Below the pieces are notes generated by a model. The model ran no database searches. It was not told the origin of the DNA and worked only from the letters and a program-made list of their open reading frames with translations. DNA of 64,000 bases, from contig OZ024936.1 of NCBI GenBank assembly GCA_964017235.1, positions 36,664,040-36,728,039 of the forward strand, read 5' to 3'. The stretch comes from Sabellastarte sp. h YS-2021. Lineage: Eukaryota > Annelida > Polychaeta > Sabellida > Sabellidae. Shown here in pieces: positions 23,317-34,625 of the stretch (positions are counted from its first letter, which is position 1; each line of letters opens with the position of its first letter). Made by a program: the position numbers and the translations under genes.

Positions 23317-23700
23317 GTGATACTATAGTGAAATTTTCAGTGTGGTTTAGGAAGAACAGGTATCCTGCATTCTGTTTGATAATCACAATGAATTCCTGAA
23401 GAAAGTTTGTCACATATCAATAATGCACAAGTCCTTTGACTAATTAAAAAAATCAAGGAGGCAGAGTTGTATAAATGTGGTTTGACCTCTCTCTGGATCA
23501 TGTTGTGTCAGTTAAACTGAGTGATCAAAAAGGTGTTTCCTTGTTAGGTCCTTTAGAAGTGCAAATTTGCTGTGAAGTGACTGAGACCTTGAAACAGTTG
23601 TCTTGACGCAGAACACTCTTATTACACATATAGCTCCTAAACAAAAGAACTAATACATGCATAATGTAATTGACTTCTGTAAAGTGGCATTCACTTCTAG
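23317..23700 (+). other. Intron between the two NSMCE2-like exons
   Basis: The 384-bp intron starts GTGATAC and ends CACTTCTAG. The phases of the flanking exons agree (1 then 1). No other feature is visible inside. Confidence 0.65.
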
Positions 23701-23872
23701 ATGAGGAAATGGTCATGGAAGGGGACATAGCTATCTCTCAGGCCCAGACGTCCACTAAATGTCCAGTGTCTGGAAGTGAAATGAAGGACCCAGTGAAAAA
23801 TGCACAGTGTGGACACAGATACGACAGGGAGGCCATCAGACAACTTATGAGGCAGCGCAGAGGCAGGGCCAG
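23701..23872 (+). CDS. NSMCE2: NSMCE2/MMS21-like SUMO ligase, SP-RING exon (first half)
   Basis: The exon starts after CTTCTAG and ends at CCAG|GTAACA (172 bp). It encodes DEEMVMEGDIAISQ..., then TKCPVSGSEMKDPVKNAQCG and HRYDREAIRQLM. The pattern CPx6-7M.PV(K)N..CGH.Y is the first half of the SP-RING of NSE2/MMS21, the SUMO E3 ligase of the SMC5/6 DNA-repair complex: zinc ligands Cys and His, with the substrate-loop Pro-Val. The second half, with the CP...C zinc ligands, should lie in a later exon, which I do not find before 24,205 or in the repeats beyond. The gene may extend far to the right across transposon-filled introns. Confidence 0.8.
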
Positions 23873-24049
23873 GTAACATACACCTGTAAATATGTAAAAT
23901 ACGCATCTGTGCATCCCAAATTAATAAAAATATGGGGGATGTGCAGACAGCGATTTTAAACTAACAGTGACTGCGCGACAGTTGAGGGTTATATTATAAG
24001 CATTTACAACAATGATATATTCGTTAATTTGCTTTCTACACATCAATAC
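23873..24049. other. Presumed intron start, no feature seen
   Basis: AT-rich sequence after the donor site at 23,873, with no recognised repeat. Confidence 0.4.
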
Positions 24050-24195
24050 TTGAGTTTAAAATACTGAACATTGATAGCTTATATAAAAAGCCCAAACTAG
24101 CTTGACCATGGAGTAAATATAACTGTAAAAGATCCATTCATAGACTTGTACACATATGTATTAAAATATTGTTAGGAAACCCCCCTCAGTATTCC
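24050..24195 (+). repeat. Direct repeat, left copy (partner at 38,049)
   Basis: TTGAGTTTAAAATA, GATAGCTTATATAAAA, AAACTAGCTTG and ATATAACTGTAAAAGATC occur in the same order here and at 38,049-38,190, with substitutions and small indels. The two copies bracket the split LINE on both sides. Confidence 0.6.
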
Positions 24196-24205
24196 ATGAC
24201 GTCAT

Positions 24206-24923
24206 ATTCTATTCTATTCTGTACTTTCATAGCACTTAATCTCTGCCAGACAGACTCTAAGGTGCAACACCATAATCCAATTCAAAAATCATAATTCCAT
24301 AGCTGTTGCCAAGTCCAATACAACAGAGATGTTGGATAGATTATATGCAAAGTTGGGAAAGCCTTTTTGAAGAGATAAGATTTTAACCTTTTTCTGAAAC
24401 AAGGTAGAGTTGGGGCTAAACGGACCAAAGTAACTGGGATGAACACTGTGAAGAAACATGTAAACTAGAATAGCAGTCTTCAAGATGCAGCGAAATTCAA
24501 CTGGGAGCCAGTGGAGTCATTTGAGAATAGGAGATGCCCGTGTATATTCACTACAGATTTTGAAAATCCTAGGAAGTGTGTTTTGAATACACTGGAGTTT
24601 GCGCATGTTGAGACTGGAAGACTCCTGAAGAGAGAGTTGCAGTAATCAAGGCAACTACTCACTAGGGCATTTGCCGCCAGGATAGCAGCCTCATCTGTAA
24701 GATACTGTTTAACCAGTCTGAGATCACGCATTGGAATGAAGCATGCCTTACAAATATTGAGGACATGATCAATTAAGGCAAAATTAGCATCAAACCAGAC
24801 ACCAAGGTTCTTTACAACAACTGCTGGATGCATGAAATTACCAGATATAACAGGGAGGTAGGGATCTAATTTCTTGAGTTGAGCATGAGATCCAAAGATG
24901 ATAAACTCTGTTTTGTCAGGGTT
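24206..24923 (-). mobile_element. CR1/L2-like LINE, 3' piece (end of reverse transcriptase ORF and 3' end)
   Basis: On the minus strand the frame reads NPDKTEFIIFGSHAQ..., VKNLGVWFDANF, DLRLVKQYLTDEAAILAANA and SSCLDYCNSLF: the RT thumb and C-terminal region typical of CR1/L2-group LINEs. Further on, in another frame, is a degenerate LKSYLFKKAFP-like C-terminus. The 3' end has (GAATA)-type short repeats at 24,206-24,222. It is broken at 24,923 by the C-type insertion, and the upstream part of the same element continues at 36,151. Stops and frameshifts show that it is dead. Confidence 0.8.
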
Positions 24924-24924
24924 T

Positions 24925-26460
24925 AATTAAGCGTCCCGCGAGGGACACTTGTTTGCATATGGAAGGAATTCTCGCGGAAGGGTCCGCCGGCTCCGCAAGT
25001 TTGCCTGCCTATAGCATCTTTACTAGTGGATGGAATTTCTTCAAACTTGGCACATGTATTTAGTAGCCCTGGGAAAATTTTCTGAATTTGGTGCCATGAC
25101 ATTTCAACCAATCAGAGAAGTCACATGACCAAAAACAGGATTTTGCTTGTCCGGATGATAACTTAAGAAGCGCTTAAAATATTCGCCTGAAATTTGATAT
25201 ATGGATACACAGTATAAAGATCTGCAAATGATTAGATTTTGGTAGACTTCTATTAAAAAATGGCTAATTAATTAAGTATTAAAATTTTTATTAACGAGGA
25301 AAATACAAATCCCTTAATAACTTCTAAACCGTGCGAGATAGAGCGATTTCGACGAAATTTTTGACCCACAGGGTTTCTCTACTCTACTGAATTCCAAAAA
25401 CATTTTCTCTCTCCAAAAATGGCGGCCATTTTGAATTTTGTAATTTTTGACAAAAATTTAAAGGTCTGCACTCTGATTTGTGGGAACACAATGCACTCAT
25501 GTAGTGTTCATCACAAATAATTCACAAATAATTCAGAATTGTCTGATTAATGGGAACACAAATCACTCATGTAGTGTTCATCACAAATAATTCACATATA
25601 ACTCAGAATTAATTAATTCATAATGTGTTTGTATATTTGTTACAGGTAAGCATTATAAAATTGCACAATTATTAATTAATTACACAAAAATGCTTGTAAA
25701 CCATGCGAGATAGAGCAATTTTAGCGAAATTTTTGAGCCCAACAGTACCTAAGCGAGATACTTTGCCCAATTTTCAAAAAAATTTCCTCTTTCCAAAAAT
25801 GGCAGCCATTTTGAATTTTCAAATTTTTGACAAAAATGGTAAATCTTAAAATTGCTTGTATCTCCTAAACCGGCCCGCACGGTATATATGCAAGATACCC
25901 TGCTCAATTCTCAAAAATTTTTCTCTTGCCAAAAATGGCAGCCATTTTGAATTTTCGCATTTTGGACAAAAATGGTAGAACTTAAAATTGCTTGTATCTC
26001 CTAAACTGTGCAAGATAGAGCGATTTTGGCAAAATTTTTGACCCACAGGGTATATATGCAAGGTACTCTGCTCAATATTCAAGAATTTTTCCTCTTTCCA
26101 AAAATGGCGGCCATTTTGAATTTTCGACAAAAATGGTAAAACTTAAAATGGCTTGTGTCTCCTAAACTGTGCGAGATAGAGCGATTTCGGCGAAATTTTT
26201 GGCCCACAGGGTATATATGCAAGATACTCTGCTCAATTTTCAAAAAAAAATTCCTCTTCCAAAAATGGCAGCCATTTTGAATTTTCGAATTTTTGACAAA
26301 AATGGTAAAACTTAAAATTGCTTGTATCTCCTAAACCATTTTAAATTTTCCAATTTTTTTTCGATATAATTTTAGATTGACAGGATATCTAGGCAACATC
26401 TTTCTATTATAAGCAGCCAACACCATCTTTCTTTTGGGATGCTTTATTTTTGCCATGCCA
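24925..26460 (+). mobile_element. Family C copy (C-i), first part of an 11.2-kb insertion in the LINE
   Basis: It starts with a diverged AAGCGTCCC hairpin (24,929) and the same 5' region as at window start (CCAATCAGAGAAGTCACATGACC, GTCCGGATGATAACTT). Two copies of a ~70-bp phrase (GGGAACACAA...CTCATGTAGTGTTCATCAC) lie at 25,480-25,600. C-type tandem units follow, then a degraded C 3' end (GGGATGCTTTATTTTTGCC, about 26,435-26,455). It runs directly into a second C copy, so two copies appear to lie head to tail. Confidence 0.6.
25320..26390 (+). repeat. C-type tandem units, diverged
   Basis: Units of about 135-170 bp, each with CTCCTAAACYGTGCGAGATAGAGC, GACCCACAGGGTATATATGC and ATGGCGGCCATTTTGAATTTT-like phrases, with gaps and truncations between them. 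The 94-codon minus-strand frame here is a repeat artefact. Confidence 0.75.
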
Positions 26461-26734
26461 GTTAATATATATATGGGAGGAAATCAGGCTCCGCCGGCTC
26501 TGGGTTTTGTTATCTCCCGCCGGGCTTTAGCCTGGGAGGGAGATTATGAAATGATGCCTGTGTGTGTGTCCGTGCGTGCGTGTGTTAGTTAGTCACGCAG
26601 ATTTCTCCAAAACTACAACAGCTACAGATTTTTTGTAAATTAATTGTCCCAATGAATTTTCACGCCCTCGAAAATTTTTTTGGTTTTATGGACTTAGGCC
26701 TAAAAATAAGTGAGTAATAGCAATCTTAGCTACT

Positions 26735-27539
26735 TGGAGTAAAGGGCTCATAACTCAAAAACTATTGCAGTTACAACTTTTTCTTTAAATATGTTGTTCA
26801 GCTACTTTGTCCTTAGCTATAAGATGGCATATAGCTTGGGGTTCTATTGCATGCCATAAGTGAGTAATAGCTATTTTCTTATTTGTAGCAAAATAATGAC
26901 ACAAGTAAATGTCAAATATCTTCAAAAGTATTAAAGTTAGGGAATTCTTTTCAAATATGTTATTCATCTAGTTTTTGGTAAGCTATCACATAGTAAAGTT
27001 TCAGACCTGTTGCACATTGGATAGCTGAGTAATAGCTACTTTGAAGTTGTGACTGTTGAGTAAATCCATTGTAACTCCAAAACTATTGCAGTTAGAGTAT
27101 TTTCCTAAAATATGTTATTCAGCTACTTTGTCCTTAACTGTAAGATGGCATACAGTTTGGGATTCTATTGCATGCCATAAGTGAGTAATAGCTATTTCCT
27201 TATTTGAAGCAAAATAACGACATGAGTAAATTTCAAATTTCTTCAAAAGTATTAAAGTTAGGGAATTCTTTTCAAATATGTTATTCATCTAGTTTTTGAT
27301 AAGCTATCACATAGTAAAGTTTCAGACCTGTTGCACATTGGATAGCTGAGTAATAGCTACTTTGAAATTGTGACTGTTGAGTAAATCCATTGTAACTCCA
27401 AAACTATTGTAGTTAGAGTATTTTCCTAAAATATGTTATTGAGCTACTTTTTCCTTAACTATAAGATGGCATATAGTTTGGGGTTCTGTTGCATGCCATA
27501 AGTGAGTAATAGCTATTTTCTTATTTGTAGAAAAATAAC
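26735..27539 (+). repeat. 155-bp-type tandem units in A1, left block
   Basis: TAGCTGAGTAATAGCTACTTT alternates with AAGTGAGTAATAGCTATTT units; adjacent units differ, but every second one matches, giving a dimer of about 310 bp. The block continues after the hAT element at 31,216. Confidence 0.8.
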
Positions 27540-28462
27540 AACATAAGCAGTGTGCGAAATTCAGGGTGGCCCCGTGGCCCGGGGCCCCCCTTTTTAAGTT
27601 AGGGCCACCAAAACTTCACTTTCATGGGCCCCAATGGGCCACCACATTGACTACAACATACCTTGTGTGGTAATACAATCCAGTGTGCTGTCATTTGTTT
27701 TTTTGACTGGTTTTCTTTCCCCATGGCTAAGTCCTTAATTATGCATTGTGTTTTGCATATTCCAGATTGAGTTCACCCTTAATAAGCACCTAAACTCGGA
27801 CACTGTTTCTCTCACTCTTCCAAGAGTTAGTACACCAAGTGGTTCTCCCCCTCCCTCCTTCAGTGGGAAGACTGCAGAAAAAAACAATCAATGCATATGC
27901 TTTATTAGCCTTGCCAGAGGCGTTTATACGTATAAAAAAGATACAACTGTTTGACTGCATTATAAGTATTTTTCATAATGTTCTCATACACTTACTTAGC
28001 CTAGCTTGCTGAGGAGAACGCCTTGTAATATTTGCATTGCCCCCTACCCCTCCTCACTATTTAGCCTCTCCTATTTTCATCCCTTCACCACAGGATCCAA
28101 AGTGTTATTGTGTTTACAAGGATGCATCTCCAGGTGATAAAAAGCTGCAACTTATGCCCCTCTATTGTTTTGTTTCCTTATCTTTCCATTTCTGCTGAGG
28201 GTACTGAAACACCTTGACTTAGAAGTTTACTCTTAATTGTGGCATGTTATATTATAGCTGTCTCTGTGCTTTCCTTGTTTATCAGTAATTTAGTATACTG
28301 GAGTAGAAAGTCTTTTTGTCTTTCACTATGAAGACATGGTCATTAATGGGAAATCCTGTTATTTGTTCCACTTTACTCCACTGTACTCTATCAACAGTTA
28401 ATCCTATATAGATTTTTACTGCAATCACTTAAACAGAAGTTTTTAGTTTTATTGTTTTATTA

Positions 28463-28620
28463 CCTCCACCAGTGGGGGGAGGGAGTTATGTAATCATTGG
28501 GGTTTGTCTGTCTGCTTATTTGGTTGTTTGTTAGTGAACATCTTAACTCAAAAAATTATGAATGGATTTTTTTTCAAATTTTCACTCTTTAAGCAAAAAA
28601 CAAGTGTCATTTGTTAGGCC
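28463..28620 (+). repeat. E-like element fragment inside the hAT element
   Basis: TTATTACCTCCACCAGTGG begins a hairpin, then GTTTGTCTGTCTGC and CTTAACTCAAAAAATTATGA; this is the layout of element E at 52,583. The 3' end is not clear. Confidence 0.5.
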
Positions 28621-28874
28621 CATCAGGATGTTAATCTTTTGACCAAATAATGAGGTATTTTGTGCCCTGTGACATATATGACACTTTGGTTTTATTTTCT
28701 GAAGAACATTGTGAAGATGAGTTTAAAATTCTGAAATGTGACTACAGTAGAATTTCACTTCTAATTTAGAAACTGTAATACACACTTGTTAACAACCGGG
28801 AATCATAATATTGTTTTCCAAAATCCAAATAAGTTATGCTTTCTATTCTCCCTTATAAATGCAGTTATCTTGTT

Positions 28875-29466
28875 CAATATTATCCTTATAATTAAAAAAT
28901 ACTACCTTTTCCTTCAGTAAAGTAATCTCCCAGACTAGAAAGGCCTTTAATACAGTGTGCATTATGAAAAAAATATTTCACGTTTGCATTATGGTTCAGA
29001 CAGCCTGAAAGGCCAGGCTAATGCTTTATAACCAGTACACTGACAAGTCCCCCCTCACTCACACAAAACTGCCAGTGGAGTAATACATTTAGCCACACAC
29101 ACACACTCACTGCCTAGCTTGAACATGCTGGGAAAGTGGACTGAATACATGTATATGTGACTCTTAAGTTCAATATTATCCTTACAATTAAAAAATACTA
29201 CCTTTTCCTTCAGTAAAGTAATCTCCCAGACTGGAAAGGCCTTTAATACAGTGTGCATTATGACAAAAATATTTCATTTTGCATTATGGTTCAGACAGCC
29301 TGGAAGGCCAGGCTAATGCTTTATAACCAGTACACTGACAAGTCCCCCCTCACTCACACAAAACTGCCAGTGGAGTAATACATTTAGCCACACACACACA
29401 CACTCACTGCCTAGCTTGAACATGCTGGGAAAGTGGACTGAATACACGTATATGTGACTCTTAAGC
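28875..29466 (+). repeat. 296-bp tandem duplication
   Basis: 28,875-29,170 and 29,171-29,466 are nearly identical (CAATATTATCCTTA... to ...GTGACTCTTAAG), with few substitutions and a variable (CA) run. A run of about 17 C residues follows at once. It lies inside the hAT element and non-coding sequence. Confidence 0.88.
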
Positions 29467-30067
29467 CCCCCCCCCCCCCCCTCCCTTCACACAGGTATAG
29501 TTGTTTCACTTATCCACAAGTCAATGTAAAAAAGGCTTGTTTAGCAGCAGAGGCTCTGTCTAAATTGTATGAAAAGAAAAGCATTATTTCTTTAAAGTTT
29601 AAAGTAATCATAAAACTTGCAAAATTTAAATGTTTTGTGTAACATTCATTGGGATGATCATGAAAAAGACTTTACTTTCATTTTTAACACTCGATGATAG
29701 GAGAGGGTTATTGTGATCAGTTTGGTTCTGTCTGTCTGTGCACCATTTCGCCCTTAAAACTCAGAAACTGTAACACCAATCAAGCTTAAACTTGGTGGGT
29801 AGATATTTCATGGGGTACAGATGGATTCTTCTAAATTTGGTGTAATTTGTTTGAAAATTAAAGCCAGGAGACAGTTTTTCATATTTTTAATTGGGCTTTT
29901 ACAGTGAAATCTGCTTCTCTTCTCACATATGTAAAAAAATCAATATTTTGCTTTCTGGTGATGTCATTACTTAATGATGTCACAATGCAATTGTTATTGT
30001 GAGGTCACAAGCCTTGGGTGTGATACTTGTTGTCTTCAAGTAAAAATATTTCTTCCTGTTTTTACCC

Positions 30068-30530
30068 CACAGCCCTTAATGGCTGTCAGGGTATTGTTTT
30101 CACCCATGGTGTCCGGGTGGGCGGATGGCGGGAGAAAGTTTGTCCGGGCTGTATCTCAGAAACTGTAAGGTGTAGGAAGTTGATACTTGGTAGGGACATT
30201 GCATGGTTAGGGAGTGTAGGTGTGCATTGTCATGATGTGACCTTGATTTGACCTTTGACCTTGCCGTAGTGACCTTGAGTTTGAAAATCTTGTTCGGGCT
30301 ATATCTCGGAAACCGTAAGGTGTAGGAAGTTGATACTTGGTAGGGACATTGGTTAGGGGGTGTAGGTGTGCAATGTCATGGTCTGACCTTGATTTGACCT
30401 TTGACCTTGCCGTAGTGACCTTGACCTATAAAATCTTGTCTGGGCTATATCTCGGAAACTGTAAGGTGTAGGAAGTTGATATTTGGTAGCATGGTAATAT
30501 TCAAACCATCTAAACCATAATTCGGCCATG
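30068..30530 (+). repeat. F-type element fragment inside the hAT element
   Basis: It starts ACAGCCCTTAATGGCTGT and contains about three F units (TGTCCGGGCTGTATCTCAGAAAC; GTAAGGTGTAGGAAGTTGATAC). It ends with the same GCATGGTAATATTCAAA...CATAATTCGG tail as the F element at 57,290. Confidence 0.7.
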
Positions 30531-30602
30531 CAGATGTAGAAAAAGAAAAAAAAATTACCATGACTGATTTTTACTAAGGAGTGACTTTTAAGCAATATTT
30601 TT

Positions 30603-30990
30603 TTACCTCACCCAGCAGTTTATGTTCTTGTGTGCTAATTGTCTATTTGTCTGTCTCTCTGGTTTTTTTTTTTGTGTGTGTGTGTGTGTTTAGATTACTC
30701 CAGAACTAAAGAACGGATCTTTATTAAAAAATTTTGTGGGTAGGACCTGGCCAAAGGAAGAAGTTGCTAAAAAAGAAAAATCTAGATCTTATTTTGGATA
30801 CAAAATAATCAAGAGTTTTCAGAGGTCCCATTTAAATGCATTTTTAATGACTTTAGCTTTCTACTTGATATTTCTTCAAAATTAATTTACATGTTTGGTT
30901 TTATTTTATTGTCTTCCTTACAATACTTTATATCACTTGAGAGACTGGTCACATAGAGTCGAGCGTTTTGCTCTCTCTGAGTGCATCTTG
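30603..30990 (+). repeat. E-like element inside the hAT element
   Basis: TTACCTCACCCAGCAG, GTCTGTCTCTC and GATTACTCCAGAACTAAAG at the 5' side, and CTCTCTCTGAGTGCATCTTG at the 3' side, mirror the order in E (52,583-52,867). Confidence 0.45.
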
Positions 30991-31215
30991 TATAATTTGT
31001 ATTCAAACTTGAAGTTAAATAAAGAAATTTAACATAAATCACTTTTGTATCTTTTTGACTTGTCACTTTTAATAAATTAAAAAGACAATTTGTTAGAAAA
31101 AAGTTTTTAAAAAGTTTGGGCCGTCAAGTTTTAACAGGGGCCACTTAACTTCAGAACCTAGTGGCCCTATGGGGCCACCACTGCTTTGCAACGAATTTCT
31201 CACACTGAACATAAG

Positions 31216-33300
31216 TAAATTTCAAATATCTTCAAAAGTATTCGAGTTAGGGAAATGTTTTCAAATATGTTATTCATCTAGTTTTTGATGAGCTATCAGA
31301 TAGTAAAGCTGCAAACCTGTTGCACACTGGACAGCTGAGTAATAGCTACTTTGAAATGGTGACTGTTGAGTAAATCCATTGTAACTCAAAAACTACTGCA
31401 GTTACAGGATTTTCCTAAAATAATTTGTTCAGCTACTTTTTCCTTAACTATAAGAAGGCATATCGTTTGGGGTTCCATTGCATGTCATAAGTGAGCAATA
31501 GCTATTTTTTTTATTTGTAGCAAAATTATGATAGAAATAAATGTCAAATACCTTCACAAGTACCAAAGTTAGGCAAATCTTTTCATTTGTTATTCATCTA
31601 GTTTTTCAAAAGCTTACTTTCCTGTGTCCTTTGTATTTTTGTTGCTTTTGCAGATGTAGGTCAATAGCTAAGTGAGTAGATAGCTGAGCAAGAGCTACTA
31701 AAATGAGTAAATGTTTTTTATCTCTAAAAGTATTATAGGTAGGCAATTTCTTCTAAATAAATCATTCACCTACTTGTGGGTGATCTACCACATAGTGAAG
31801 TTGCAGAACTGTTGCTCTTTGGATAGCTGAGTAATAGCTACCCAAATCAGTAAATGTCTTTTATCTCTAAAAATATTACACATAGGCAATTTCTTCTAAA
31901 TAAGTCATTCACCTACTTTTGGGTGATCTACCACATAGTGAAGTTGCAGAACTGTAGCTCTTTGGATAGGTGAGTAATAGCTACTAAAATGAGTAAATGT
32001 CTTTTATCTCTAAAAGTTTTACAGATAGGCAATTTCTTCTAAATAACTCATTCACCTACTTTTGGGTCATCTACCACATAGAGAAGTTGCAGAACTGTAG
32101 CTCTTTGGATAGCTGAGTAATAGCTACCAAAATGAGTAAATGTCTTTTATCTGTAAAAATATTACACATAGGCAATTTCTTCTAAATAAGTCATTCACCT
32201 ACTTTTGGTTGATCTACCACATAGAGAAGGTGCAGAACTGTAGCTCTTTGGATAGCTGAGTAATAGCTACCAAAATGAGTAAATGTCTTTTATCTCTAAA
32301 AGTATTACAGGTAGGCAATTTCTTCTAAATAAATCATTCACCTACTTTTGGTTGATCTACCACATAGTGAAGTTGCAGAACTGTAGCTCTTTGGATAGCT
32401 GAGTGATAGCTACTAAAATGAGTAATGTCTTTTATTTCTAAAAGTGTTACAGGTAGGCAATTTCTTCTAAATAAGTGATTCACGTACTTTTGGGTGATCT
32501 ACCACATAGTGAAGTTGCAGAACTGTAGCTCTTTGGATAGCTGAGTAGTAGCTACTAAAATGAGTAAATGTCTTTTATCTCTAAAAGTATTACAGGTAGG
32601 CAATTTCTTCTAAATAAGTCATTCACCTACTTTTGGGTGATCTACCACATAGTGAAGTTGCAGAACTGTAGCTCTTTGGATAGCTGAGTAATAGCTACTA
32701 AAATGTGTAAATGTCTTTTATCTCTAAAAGTATTACAGGTAGGCAGTTTCGTCTAAATAAGTCATTCACCTACTTTTGGGTGATCTACCACATAGTGAAT
32801 TTGCAGAACTGTAGCTCTTTGGATAACTGAGTAATAGCTACCAAAATGAGTAATTGTCTTTTATCTCTAAAAATATTACACATAGGCAATTTCTTCTAAA
32901 TAAGTCATTCACCTACTTTTGTGTGATCTACCACACAGTGAAGTTGCAGAACTGTAGCTCTTTGGATAACTGAGTAATAGCTACTAAAATGAGTAAATGT
33001 CTTTTATCTCTAAAAGTATTACAGGTAGGCAATTTCTTCTAAATAAGTCATTCACCTACTTTTGGGTGATCTACCACATAGTGAAGTTGCAGAACTGTAG
33101 CTCTTTGGATGGCAGAGTAATAGCCACTAAAATAAGTAAATATCTTTTATCTCTAAAAGTGTTACAGATAGGCAATTTCTTCTAAATATACATCCTCACC
33201 TACTTTGGTTTGATCTACTGCATAATAAAGTTGCCAAACTGTAGCTCTTTGGATGGCAGAGTAATAGCTACTAAAGTGAGTAAATGCCTTTTGTCTTTAA
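31216..33300 (+). repeat. 155-bp-type then 143-bp tandem array in A1, right block
   Basis: Two or three 155-bp-type units are followed from about 31,640 by about 11 units of 142-143 bp marked by GGTGATCTACCACATAGTGAA (31,781, 31,924 and onwards). Each holds GGATAGCTGAGTAATAGCTA and AATGAGTAAATGTCTTTTAT. Confidence 0.88.
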
Positions 33301-33514
33301 AAGTATTGCAATCAAAGATTAAACTTGTTGTCACTTCTACATTGTGCCTCCATCTCACAAGAAAATTTATATTCCACTATCTTTAGTACATCTAATTTAT
33401 ACGGCAGGAGATAAATGCATGCGTCAGAATGCTTGTTTTCCTTAAAACTCTGTGACAGTTTGGCGGATTCTTTTCAAATTTGGCAGGTGTATGCAGTAGC
33501 CCTGGGGAATTTTT

Positions 33515-34363
33515 AGGCGGGTTGCGTGTAACCAACCTGCCTATTAGATTGATGTGTCCAACATCCGTCTGTCCGTCCACATTTTCGTTTCCGGACTCTT
33601 AACTCGAAAACGGTTTGTCCAATCGAATTCAAACTTGTCAGGGAGATAGATCACCATCATAGCTAGGTTCCTTTCGAAATTGGTGTAATTCCGCCTGTTC
33701 GTTTGTCTGTCCGTCAAAATTTCCGTTCCCGGACTCTAACTCGAAAACGGTTTGTCCAATCGAATTCAAACTTGACAGGGAGATAGATCACCATCATAGC
33801 TAGGTTCCTTTTGAAATTGGTTTAATTCCGTCTGTTCATTTGTCCGTTTGTCTGTCCGTCAACATTTCCGTTTCCGGACTCTAACTCGAAATCTGTCAAA
33901 ATTTCCGTTTCCGGACTCTAACTTGTAAACGGTTTGTCCAATCGATTCAAACTTGACAGGTTGATGGATCACCATCATAGCTAGGTTCCTTTCGAAATGG
34001 GTGTAATTCCGTCTGTTCGTTTGTCCATTTTATGTCCGTTTGTCCATCAACATTTCTGTTTCCGGACTCTAACTTGAAAATGCTTTGTCCAATCGAATTC
34101 AAACTTGACAGGGAGATAGATCACCATCATAGCTAAGTTGCTTTTGAAATTGGTGTAATTCCGTCCTTTCTTTTGTCCGTTTATAGCATAGATACAATTA
34201 TGTAACCTAGATTACAAGTTTTACATTTCTTAGCATGCCTAACATATTCACCTTAACTGGGTGACCTAACATTTCTTTCCTTGTTTCTAAATTTAATTAC
34301 AGCAGTCGCTAACCTTATTGCTGCCTGTGCAACCCGCCTTTTGGGGCATCTTTGACCCTCTTG
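33515..34363 (+). mobile_element. Element D, 849 bp, Helentron-like termini
   Basis: The 5' end AGGCGGGTTGC (33,515-33,525) is perfectly inverted as GCAACCCGCCT at 34,329-34,339, 24 nt inside the 3' end, which is GACCCTCTTG (to 34,363). The 5' motif also pairs with CAACCTGCCT to form a hairpin. It is inserted within a T-run of C (compare GGGGAATTTTTTTGAATA at window start) with no clear duplication. The interior has about four units of 140 bp (GGACTCTAACTCGAAAAC, GTTTGTCCAATCGAATTC, GATAGATCACCATCATAGCT). Confidence 0.75.
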
Positions 34364-34625
34364 TTTTGAATGTATGCAGTGACATTTCAACCAATCAGAG
34401 AGGTCACATGACCAAAAGTGTCTTTTTTTGGATGGGTAAACTTGTCCGGATGATAACTTGAAAGGGATTTTATCTGTTCACCTGAAACTTAGCAAAGACA
34501 TTCATTCTATTAAAATCTGGAAATTATTAGATTTTGGTATTGATTGGTTAAAAAATGGCCGAGTAATTAATGATTGATTAGTCATTAAGAATTTTCTAAA
34601 TAAAGAAAACACAAAAACGCCTATA

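Larger units (their letters stand above)
27548..31207. mobile_element. hAT-superfamily DNA transposon, non-autonomous, 8-bp target duplication
   Basis: The terminal inverted repeats are CAGTGTGCGAAATTC (27,548-27,562) and, inverted, CAGTGTGAGAAATTC (31,193-31,207), a 14/15 match. Perfect 8-bp duplications AACATAAG flank it (27,540-27,547 and 31,208-31,215) and together restore the A1 repeat unit. Subterminal GGCCCC/GGGGCCACC motifs lie inside both ends. The CAG start and 8-bp duplication are hallmarks of hAT. No transposase is recognisable; the interior is AT-rich with nested fragments. Length 3,660 bp. Confidence 0.88.
26510..33435 (+). mobile_element. A-type element A1, interrupted by an hAT element
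   Basis: The 5' motif TATCTCCCGCC (26,511-26,521) lies in a hairpin. The matching subterminal GGCAGGAGATA is at 33,403-33,413, a short hairpin GCAT...ATGC follows, and the end is GCTTG at 33,435. It sits between TTTTG and TTTT of the C element with no evident target duplication. Its interior is 155-bp-type and 143-bp tandem units. Removing the hAT element leaves about 3.3 kb. Confidence 0.7.

Noticed and set aside
30068-30530. Nuclear-receptor-type response elements (repeated TGACCTTGA/TTGACCTTTGACC)
   Set aside because: The half-sites are part of every F-family unit and recur at 55,900-57,100; they are repeat content, not evidence of a local enhancer.
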